Shown here: piece after piece, positions 1-6,816 of the stretch
How positions within the stretch are numbered: position 1 is the stretch's first letter
Layout of the letters: each line of letters starts with the position of its first letter
Assembly (NCBI GenBank): GCA_017455495.1
Contig: JAFTAR010000085.1
Location: forward strand, 1 to 39,004
Reading direction: 5' to 3'
DNA from: Prevotella sp.
GTDB taxonomy: Bacteria > Bacteroidota > Bacteroidia > Bacteroidales > Bacteroidaceae
Length of the DNA: 39,004 bases
Notes under the pieces: model-generated
What the model was told of the DNA's origin: nothing
Seen by the model: the letters and a program-made list of their open reading frames with translations, nothing else
Databases searched by the model: none
Translations under genes and position numbers: made by a program

Positions 1-1
1 A

Positions 2-196
2 GACATAGTGATGCAGACACCGAAGTATGTCTATGTAATGGAGCTGAAAATCAACAAGACAGCCGCCGAGGCCCTTCGTCAGATAGATGAGCGCGGCTAT
101 GTCCGTCCCTTCAAGGGCGATGACCGCCAGCTGTTCAAGATAGGTGTCAACTTCTCCACCGAGCGGAAACTTATTGACGGTTGGGTAGTGGCGTGA
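2..196 (+). CDS. PD-(D/E)XK nuclease superfamily protein, C-terminal fragment (cut by window edge)
   Basis: The frame is open to the left edge of the window and ends in TGA, so this is the last 64 codons of a longer gene and no start is assigned. The visible part contains the 'YVYVMELKINKTAAEAL' stretch, in which the E-x-K pair is the catalytic-type motif of the PD-(D/E)XK fold. 'QIDERGY' and 'KIGVNFSTERK' follow. This matches the C-terminal end of the AAA-ATPase-like / PD-(D/E)XK proteins (the former DUF1703 region) that are abundant and multicopy in Bacteroidota. In that family the missing N-terminus normally carries an AAA-ATPase-like domain. The function of the family is not established. 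Family assignment is fairly secure from the motif; everything upstream is unseen. Confidence 0.75.
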   Translation, partial: DIVMQTPKYVYVMELKINKTAAEALRQIDERGYVRPFKGDDRQLFKIGVNFSTERKLIDGWVVA

Positions 197-252
197 CCGT
201 TCATCAGAACGCAGAAATGCAGACAACAATTAGGCTTGCCTTAAATGTGGAC

Positions 253-318
253 ATGAAGATACTGTTATCAACACTGCTTTTTATGCTGTGCCTTAGGCAA
301 CGGATGAAAACGTTATAG
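253..318 (+). pseudogene. Relic of a signal-peptide start, duplicate of the start of the TPR gene at 1835
   Basis: From the ATG at 253, 41 bases align without gaps to the first 41 bases of the TPR gene at 1835-1875, with only three mismatches by eye. They encode MKILLSTLLFMLCL, against MKKLLSTLLFMLCL in the intact gene. Homology ends at codon 14 and the frame stops eight codons later (TAG 316-318), five bases before the AlbA_2 gene. It reads as the decapitated start of another member of the TPR/signal-peptide family or as a duplication made when the AlbA_2 gene arrived. It is unlikely to make a useful protein, although a 21-residue hydrophobic peptide is formally possible. Confidence 0.7.
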
Positions 319-322
319 ATAT

Positions 323-1828
323 ATGACTAAAGAAGAGCTATTGCAGAAACTGACAGAAATAGAATGGGACGACTTTGAATGTAAGAGGGCGCTGGACAAA
401 CTGCCTGAGGATGTGTGGGAAACAGTGTCTGCGTTCTCGAATACCTCGGGCGGCTGGATAGTGTTTGGCATCCAACAGCAGGGGAAGCGGTTCGAGATAC
501 TGGGCGTGAACAACGGAGAGAAGACAGAGTCGGATTTCCTGAACACGCTGCGCAATGGTCAGAAGTTCAACATGCGGCTGTCGGCAAAAACAAAGAAATA
601 CAACTTCGACGGACGGCTGGTGCTGGCATTCTTCGTGCCGTCGTGCATCGTGAAACCCATCTATGTGGGCAATCCCATAAATACTTACATCCGTACAGGT
701 AGCGGCGACCGCAGGGCTACGGAGACGGAGGTTATGGCGATGATGCGCGACCAGGCTTTTGGCAGCAAGAGTGAGCAGGTGGTGGAGGGTACAAGCATTG
801 AGGACCTGAACAAGAGTTCGCTGGAGACGTACAGAAACCACATACGCAACGACAATCCGACATTCCCATACAAAGACCTGCCCGACAACCAGTTCTGCGA
901 GAAAGTGGGCATCACGAAAGAGGGACGGCTGACCATTGGCGGCATACTGATGCTGGGACAGCGCGATGTGGTGCAGCGACATGTGAGTAATTTCTGGATT
1001 GACTATCTAGAGATTCCCGGCAAGAGTCTTGCCGATGCACAGGTGCGCTACACCTTCCGTATGCAGGAGCAGGACAATATCTGGGAGTCGTATCAGATTA
1101 TCCTTCAGCGGTTGCGCAACTTTGTGGATGCGCCCTACGAAGCACACCCAGATGGGGTGGGCGCAGAAGACGAATCGCAACTGTATGCCCTGAGAGAAGG
1201 GCTTACGAATTGCTGCGCCCATGCCGACTATTTCAGTCCTATGCACCCGACCATCCGCGTGTTTCAGGACCGCATAGAGTTGCAGAACCCCGGGCGGTTC
1301 ATGTTTCCGCTGTCGGAACTGCGCACACAGATTCACTCCATTCCCCGCAACCCGAATATTATCAAATTCTTCCGCTATGCCAAGTTGGGCGAGAATGCCG
1401 GATATGGCATAGACAAGATGCTGGCGTGGGAGCGGCTGACGAAGGGCAAGGTGGAGTTTACGAGCGACCTGGTGTGCTCTACAATTACTTACTGGTTTGG
1501 GGAACAAGTTGGGGAACAAGGTGGTGGTCAAGCTGGTGAACAAGCTGGTGGTACAGTTAGTGGTACAGTTATGGTACAACCTATGGTACAAGCCGTGGTA
1601 CAACCTAAGGTACAAGTTCAACGACTTGTAGATGTTATAAGAGAAGATGTTTGCACATTCTCTGAAATATTAAGAAGGCTACATCTTAAAGGAAGAAACA
1701 ACGTTGTTGTTAATTATTTGACTCCGGCGATAGAAGGTGGTTATGTACTTCGTGCCTATCCTGACAAGCCAAATCATCCCAATCAGCGATATTACCTTTC
1801 AGAAAAAGGCTTGAAACTGGTAAAATGA
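323..1828 (+). CDS. AlbA_2 domain ATP-binding regulator (RecG-like/Schlafen-type N-terminus, C-terminal winged helix)
   Basis: A 501-residue protein. Residues about 10-130 ('EWDDFECKRALDKLP', 'SAFSNTSGGWIVFGI') match the AlbA_2 (Schlafen AlbA_2, formerly divergent AAA_4) domain. Residues about 285-380 ('LREGLTNCCAHADYF', 'NPGR', 'NPNIIKFFRYAKLGENAGYGIDKM') match the GHKL-like HATPase_c_4 module usually paired with it. Residues about 392-434 are a low-complexity linker rich in GEQ, GGQ and VQ. The last 65 residues look like a winged helix. Such proteins are usually labelled putative transcriptional regulators; the actual role of the family is poorly known, and some members sit in defence islands. 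Only 6 nt separate its stop from the TPR gene, so the two are probably co-transcribed. It sits between two copies of the same signal-peptide sequence, which suggests a recent rearrangement. Confidence 0.85.
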   Translation: MTKEELLQKLTEIEWDDFECKRALDKLPEDVWETVSAFSNTSGGWIVFGIQQQGKRFEILGVNNGEKTESDFLNTLRNGQKFNMRLSAKTKKYNFDGRLVLAFFVPSCIVKPIYVGNPINTYIRTGSGDRRATETEVMAMMRDQAFGSKSEQVVEGTSIEDLNKSSLETYRNHIRNDNPTFPYKDLPDNQFCEKVGITKEGRLTIGGILMLGQRDVVQRHVSNFWIDYLEIPGKSLADAQVRYTFRMQEQDNIWESYQIILQRLRNFVDAPYEAHPDGVGAEDESQLYALREGLTNCCAHADYFSPMHPTIRVFQDRIELQNPGRFMFPLSELRTQIHSIPRNPNIIKFFRYAKLGENAGYGIDKMLAWERLTKGKVEFTSDLVCSTITYWFGEQVGEQGGGQAGEQAGGTVSGTVMVQPMVQAVVQPKVQVQRLVDVIREDVCTFSEILRRLHLKGRNNVVVNYLTPAIEGGYVLRAYPDKPNHPNQRYYLSEKGLKLVK

Positions 1829-1834
1829 GATGTT

Positions 1835-4678
1835 ATGAAGAAACTGTTATCAACATTACTTTTTATGCTGTGCCTCAGTGCCGCTACGGCACAGGTGCAG
1901 CAGGGCTATGTGCGGACGCTGGAGCGGTCCGACAGGGCGAGCGAGGCGCTGAGCGGGGTGACTATCCGCATCAGGGGCGGCCATAATGCTGTGGTGAGCG
2001 GCAGCGACGGGCGGTTCTCGGTGGCCATGACGGGCAAGCGCCCGGGTGATGCCTACGTGCTGCAGCAGGTGCAGAAGCAGGGGTATGAGGTAAGCGAGAC
2101 TGGCTTCGTGGGCCGGCAGCTGGCCTTCTCCGACCGCGTACCGCTGACCATCGTCATGGTGAACACGGCACAGCTGCAGGCCGACAAGCAGCGCATAGAG
2201 GACAATGCCTACCGCGTGGCGGAGCGCAACTACCACACCCGCCTGGCGCAGATAGAGGAGCAGTTGGCGGCACAGACCATCAGCGCCGAGCAGTACCGCC
2301 AGCAGCTGCATGAGCTGCAGGACGGTTTTGAGCGTTTCCAGCAGATGATTGACGGTCTGGCCGACCACTACGCCCACACCGACTATGACGGCCTGAGCGA
2401 CAAGGAACGCGAGGTGAATATCCTCATTGAGAACGGCGACCTGGAGCGTGCCGACTCCTTGCTCTGCACCCTCTTCGACCCCGTGGGCGTGATAGAGCGC
2501 AACCGCCAGGCCCTGGCCGCCATAGACCAGCAGGAGGCTCAGGCCCGGCAGCTCCTTGCCGAGGCCAATGCCCAGATGGCTGCCGTACTGCGCCAGCAGG
2601 AGCGCGACGCAGAGCACCTGTATCAGCTCTACACCATCGCCCTTGCCAACTACGACAATGACAAGGCCCGCCAGTACATAGAGACTCGCGCCGCCCTGGA
2701 CACTACGAATGTGGAGTGGCTACAGGAGGCAGGCAAGTTCTTCAACCGTCAAATGGCCGACTATGCCAAGGCAATGGATTACTACCAAATAGCACTGCGC
2801 CAGGCTGTTGTCCAATATGGTGAAAACAGCAATGAAGTTGCTTCGGCATACAACAATATTGGTGCCGTATATGCCTTTCAGACTCAATTAGACCTGGCTA
2901 TGGAGTACTACATGAAGGCCAATGCCATACTTGAAGAGGTGACAGAACCGGGACACCCAGGCAGGGCATACAACTATAATAATATAGGACACTGCCTCAG
3001 CCAGCAGGGAAAGTACAGCGAAGCCTTGGAATATTATGAGAAGGCACTGCCCATACTGCACAGCGCACTGGGAATGCAGCATCCGGAGGTGGCAAACACT
3101 CTGGGAAATATGGGGACAGTATCTTTTTCTATGGGGCAGTACGACAAGGCATTGCAGCTGTTACAGCAAGCCAAAGATATATGGGCTGCCACGTCAGGAC
3201 AAGAACACTACAGAATTGCCGTACTTCTGGGAAATATAGGAACAGTGTGCAGAGCTAAGGGACAATTCAACAAGGCGCTTGAAACCTACCAGCAGGCTTT
3301 GCTCATCAGTGAGCAGGCTCTGGGGCAGGAGCATCCCACTACCATGAATCAGTACAACAGCATCGGCACGATATATGCCGACCTCGGTAACTATGACAAA
3401 GCCTTGGAGTACAGCGAGAAATGTCTGGAACTGAGAAAACGCCGATTGGGCGAGAGCCACCTTGCTGTAGCTACATCATATAATAATATTGGGCACCTTT
3501 ACAATGTGAGGGGAAACAACGATAAAGCTATAGAGAATCACGAAAAAGCACTTGAAATATACTTGAGGGCGTTTGGCGAAGAGCATCCGCTGGTGGCTAC
3601 TACCTACAACCACCTGGGCGGAGCCTATTGCGACATGCGCAACTTTGACAAGGCTCTGGAATATTACGGCAAAGCACTTGAAATAAGCAAGCGCACACTG
3701 GGCGAGGAACACCCGGACCTGTGCGTCCGCTATACCAACATTGCCCTTGTCTACCAATATCAAGGCAACTACCAGAAAGCACTGGAGTACACCATGACAG
3801 CTCTCCAGATAGCAGAAAGAAACTATGGTGAGCAGCATGCCATCGTGGCCGACATATATGACAGGTTGGGCTCTCTGTTCAGAAGGGTGAACAATCTGGA
3901 CAGGGCGCAGCAGTTCCTTCAAAAATCACTCGACATCAGAAAAGCAATACTTGGCGACAACCATCCGCGAACGGCATACAGCTACAATAACTTGGGGCTT
4001 TTGCTTAAAAACAAGGGCGACTATGAGCAAGCGCTGGAGTACATGCAGAAGGCACTGGAAATCTTTGAGACCGCGAATGGCATTAATCATGTAAATTCGG
4101 CCTCCGTGCTTGCCAACTTGGGGCGCACATACATCAGCATGAATGAATATGACAAGGCTAAGGAGCATATTGAGAGGGCTATTGCCATTTACCAGACATT
4201 AAACATTGACAACAGCAATGATATAGCTGATGCTTACAGCGATTTGGGAAATGTGTATTCCAAACTGGAGAACTATGAAATGGCCCTGGAGTGCTACAAC
4301 AAGGAATATGAGATAAAAAAGGAAATACTTGGTGCTGACAATGTCGGCCTGACAAAGTGCTATAACAACATTGGCAATACATATCGTAAGTTGGAACAGT
4401 TCGACAACGCTATAGAGTATTGTAGGCGCGCCCTTGACATGGGGCTGGCTGCATACGGCGAGCAGCACGCTTCCGTGGGAATAGCTTACAACAACTTGGG
4501 CCTGGCATACCGAGACAGCGGCAACATTGACCTCGGTCTGGAACTCATTACGAAGGCCTACGAAATATACAAAGCCTTGATGGGTGACGATAATCCGGGT
4601 ACAAGGCAGATACGTGAAAACCTTGAGAAAACCAACGCCATGAAGGAGGAACAGACAGCTCGGCCCTCAGGCGAATAG
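1835..4678 (+). CDS. Exported TPR-repeat protein with carboxypeptidase-regulatory-like N-terminal domain
   Basis: A 947-residue protein. Residues 1-19 are a signal peptide ending in ATAQ. Residues about 20-112 resemble a carboxypeptidase regulatory-like beta-sandwich ('SGVTIRIRGG', 'VVSGSDGRFSVAM'). Residues about 113-305 are Gln/Glu/Arg-rich and probably helical or coiled-coil. From about residue 309 to 938 I count 15 consecutive 42-residue units of the kinesin-light-chain TPR type, with the pattern 'NYDKALEYxEKALEI...LGEEHP...YNNIGxxY'. Such superhelices bind peptides or proteins; no catalytic motif is visible. The export signal suggests action in the periplasm or at the outer membrane. It lies 6 nt after the AlbA_2 gene and 13 nt before a paralogue that shares its N-terminal 300 residues. 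The specific role is unknown. Confidence 0.85.
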   Translation: MKKLLSTLLFMLCLSAATAQVQQGYVRTLERSDRASEALSGVTIRIRGGHNAVVSGSDGRFSVAMTGKRPGDAYVLQQVQKQGYEVSETGFVGRQLAFSDRVPLTIVMVNTAQLQADKQRIEDNAYRVAERNYHTRLAQIEEQLAAQTISAEQYRQQLHELQDGFERFQQMIDGLADHYAHTDYDGLSDKEREVNILIENGDLERADSLLCTLFDPVGVIERNRQALAAIDQQEAQARQLLAEANAQMAAVLRQQERDAEHLYQLYTIALANYDNDKARQYIETRAALDTTNVEWLQEAGKFFNRQMADYAKAMDYYQIALRQAVVQYGENSNEVASAYNNIGAVYAFQTQLDLAMEYYMKANAILEEVTEPGHPGRAYNYNNIGHCLSQQGKYSEALEYYEKALPILHSALGMQHPEVANTLGNMGTVSFSMGQYDKALQLLQQAKDIWAATSGQEHYRIAVLLGNIGTVCRAKGQFNKALETYQQALLISEQALGQEHPTTMNQYNSIGTIYADLGNYDKALEYSEKCLELRKRRLGESHLAVATSYNNIGHLYNVRGNNDKAIENHEKALEIYLRAFGEEHPLVATTYNHLGGAYCDMRNFDKALEYYGKALEISKRTLGEEHPDLCVRYTNIALVYQYQGNYQKALEYTMTALQIAERNYGEQHAIVADIYDRLGSLFRRVNNLDRAQQFLQKSLDIRKAILGDNHPRTAYSYNNLGLLLKNKGDYEQALEYMQKALEIFETANGINHVNSASVLANLGRTYISMNEYDKAKEHIERAIAIYQTLNIDNSNDIADAYSDLGNVYSKLENYEMALECYNKEYEIKKEILGADNVGLTKCYNNIGNTYRKLEQFDNAIEYCRRALDMGLAAYGEQHASVGIAYNNLGLAYRDSGNIDLGLELITKAYEIYKALMGDDNPGTRQIRENLEKTNAMKEEQTARPSGE

Positions 4679-4691
4679 AAGAATATCAAGT

Positions 4692-5651
4692 ATGAAAATG
4701 CAAAGACTTTCATTCCTGCTTCTAAGCTTGTTCCTGTTAACCTCTTCTGCCAATGCTCAGGTGCTGAACGGCGTGGTGAAGAGCATTGGGCGACCTGACC
4801 GCCCGGGCCAGGTGCTGGCGGGTGCAACGGTGAGGATGCGGGGTGTGGTCAATCCCGTGGTTACTTCGGCAACGGGGCAGTTCAGCGTGAACATGACTGG
4901 GAAGAACGAGGGCGATGCCATCTATGTGCAGAGCGTGCAGAAACAGGGGTATGAGTTGCAGGACCGAGGGCTGGCAGGCCGCCCGCTGGTGTTCTCAAAC
5001 CGGGTGCCCATTGAGATACTGATGGTGAATACGGCACAGTTGCAGGCCGACAGGCAGCGCATTGAGGCCAACGCCTACCGCCGCGCCGAGCGGAACTATC
5101 AGCAACGGCAGAACCAGCTTGAGGAACAACTGCAACAGCAGACCATCAGCGCAGATGAGTACCGCCGACAGCTGCAGGAGCTACAGGATCAGTACGAGAA
5201 ATACCTCACACTCATCAGCGACCTGGCGGACCGCTATGCCCGCACTGACTACGACCAGCTGGACAGCATAGACCGTGTCATAAACATCTGCATTGAGGAG
5301 GGCGAGCTGGAAAGGGCCGACTCGCTCATCCACACCATCTTCGACCCCGAGACGGTGCTGGAGCGAAACCGCCAGGCCAAGCAGGAGATAGCCGAGCGCA
5401 TAGCCTTTGCACAGAGCATCATAGACAAGGCTCAGGCCGACCGCGATGCCATATTGCGCGACGTGGACTATGCCCAAAGAGTGATGCAGCTGTGCGAGAA
5501 CCTTGCTGCAGAGCTCCTTGCCGCCGGCGAACGGGAAAAGGCTATAGAATGTCTGCAAAAGGAACTGCAGATGAAAACGGCCCTGTACGGAGAGCAGAGC
5601 GAAGAGGCCCAGGCCGTCAGTCACCGAATAGAGGAGCTGACGCGCCAATAG
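4692..5651 (+). CDS. Exported paralogue of the upstream TPR protein, with a single terminal TPR unit
   Basis: A 319-residue protein. It has a signal peptide (ends near SSANAQ), the same carboxypeptidase-regulatory-like domain ('AGATVRMRGVVNPVVTSATG') and the same Gln/Glu-rich helical region as the protein encoded at 1835. Shared landmarks include 'LMVNTAQLQADRQRIEANAY', 'TISADEYRRQLQELQDQYE' and 'ERADSLIHTIFDPETVLERN'. The protein then ends after one recognisable TPR-like unit ('GEREKAIECLQKELQMKTALYGEQSEEA') where its neighbour has 15. The start is chosen because the signal peptide follows directly. The gap to the upstream gene is 13 nt with no terminator, so one operon is likely. It could be a repeat-contracted duplicate or a partner that binds the same target; function unknown. 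Confidence 0.8.
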   Translation: MKMQRLSFLLLSLFLLTSSANAQVLNGVVKSIGRPDRPGQVLAGATVRMRGVVNPVVTSATGQFSVNMTGKNEGDAIYVQSVQKQGYELQDRGLAGRPLVFSNRVPIEILMVNTAQLQADRQRIEANAYRRAERNYQQRQNQLEEQLQQQTISADEYRRQLQELQDQYEKYLTLISDLADRYARTDYDQLDSIDRVINICIEEGELERADSLIHTIFDPETVLERNRQAKQEIAERIAFAQSIIDKAQADRDAILRDVDYAQRVMQLCENLAAELLAAGEREKAIECLQKELQMKTALYGEQSEEAQAVSHRIEELTRQ

Positions 5652-5670
5652 CTTCAATATTGCTCCGGAC

Positions 5671-6636
5671 CTATGCTACCTGGAACTGTCGGCACATCTT
5701 CTCATGGCGGTAGTGCATGTAGTAGTATAAGGCTGCGAGAACGGTTATCTCAAAGAGTGGATAGATCCACGGTTCGTCAATGAGGCAGCTCACGAACATC
5801 GCTATAGCGCGAGTGTTGTGGGTCAGCGTGTTTGTCATCCACATCAGGGGCAGGCTCTTCGAGCGGAACTCCTGCCTGAACTCCTGCGGCATGTCGGCGG
5901 CATTGGGCCATTTCTCCTTCACTTGGCGGAAGAATTTCTGGAACTGCGGAGTGTTCTTCTCCTGCTTCTTGCACCAGCCTATATAGAAGTAGTGGAACAG
6001 GTAGTCCCAGAAATAGCTGTCGGCTCCCACGGTGAACGGTCCCCACTTCTTCTTTGGCATGCTGTCCAAAAGACGCTGCTCCTGCTCGGTGCTGTTCAGT
6101 TCGCTGCCGTCTTCGCCTTTAATGAAGTAGAGGTGAATCTGGCGGTAGTAGTCGGCCAGCTGGCACTGGCGTGCATGCCAGTAGAAGCCGGCGAAGCCGC
6201 AGAGCACGAAGCCCCAGAAGGTCCAGTTGTATTCCGTCTGGAACGGCAGCGGCTGGTTCCACAGCCTGAGGGCAATGCCGAGGTAGCAGAAGAAGAACCA
6301 CACGTCGCTGGCCAGTCCGTCGAGCATGCGGCCTATAGCCGTCTTGTGGTTTGTCAGGCGGGCCATCTGGCCGTCGGTGCTATCGCAGAAGTTTGCCAGC
6401 ATGAGCAGTACCACGCCGCCCACGTTCCACCAAAGCTCGGTGTGCCAGAAGCAGAAACCTGCCCCGGCACCAAGGAACATGCTGAGAATGGTTACGAAGT
6501 TTGGTGTTACACCTATCTTTATCCACATCAAGGCGAACATTAGGCCTATGGGGCGGGTAAAGTAGACGTCAAGCGTCTCTTCAGTGTCGTTTGACTTGAG
6601 CGACTCCTGAAGCAGTTGTTTAAAAGACTTTTCCAT
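5671..6636 (-). CDS. CDP-alcohol phosphatidyltransferase family membrane protein
   Basis: A 321-residue integral membrane enzyme that would transfer a phosphatidyl or similar group from a CDP-linked donor to an alcohol. The complete family signature D-x2-D-G-x2-A-R-x8-G-x3-D-x3-D is visible: DSTDGQMAR, eight residues, then G-RML-D-GLA-D. Hydrophobic segments flank it. The protein is longer than the usual ~200 residues, with a polar insert after the third or fourth membrane segment ('FIKGEDGSELNSTEQEQ'). The acceptor alcohol cannot be deduced. An in-frame TTG at 6648 would lie inside the -7 box TACCTTTG (6653-6646, - strand), so the ATG at 6636 is the better start. It is monocistronic, convergent with the TPR operon and divergent from the DUF349 gene. 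Confidence 0.88.
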   Translation of the reverse strand: MEKSFKQLLQESLKSNDTEETLDVYFTRPIGLMFALMWIKIGVTPNFVTILSMFLGAGAGFCFWHTELWWNVGGVVLLMLANFCDSTDGQMARLTNHKTAIGRMLDGLASDVWFFFCYLGIALRLWNQPLPFQTEYNWTFWGFVLCGFAGFYWHARQCQLADYYRQIHLYFIKGEDGSELNSTEQEQRLLDSMPKKKWGPFTVGADSYFWDYLFHYFYIGWCKKQEKNTPQFQKFFRQVKEKWPNAADMPQEFRQEFRSKSLPLMWMTNTLTHNTRAIAMFVSCLIDEPWIYPLFEITVLAALYYYMHYRHEKMCRQFQVA

Positions 6637-6645
6637 ATCGGACGG

Positions 6646-6653
6646 CAAAGGTA
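6646..6653 (-). promoter_or_regulatory. -7 box of the CDP-alcohol phosphatidyltransferase promoter
   Basis: On the - strand this reads TACCTTTG, a perfect TAnnTTTG Bacteroidota -7 element. A TTTC sits at about the right place for a degenerate -33 box. The element ends only 9-10 nt before the ATG at 6636, so the predicted transcript has almost no leader. Confidence 0.55.
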
Positions 6654-6760
6654 CAAAGAAAAATCGTAAAAGAAAGACCTAAGCAATGATGTTTTGTTAA
6701 AAAAAACTAATGTTTGGCGAAAACTTCCTACTTTCAACCATTAGCTACCAAACTTTTTTG

Positions 6761-6768
6761 TAATTTTG
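6761..6768 (+). promoter_or_regulatory. -7 box of the DUF349 gene promoter
   Basis: TAATTTTG followed by CG fits the TAnnTTTG consensus, 49 nt upstream of the DUF349 start. No clean TTTG is seen 19-20 nt upstream, only a T-rich stretch, so the -33 element is weak or absent. Confidence 0.5.
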
Positions 6769-6816
6769 CGCTGAATTGTGAACATACTCATCTAATCAGA
6801 AACTTAAAACAGTTAA

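Noticed and set aside
5818-6543. + strand frame of 241 codons inside the CDP-alcohol phosphatidyltransferase gene
   Set aside because: The opposite strand holds the complete D-x2-D-G-x2-A-R signature and membrane segments; this frame has no recognisable features.
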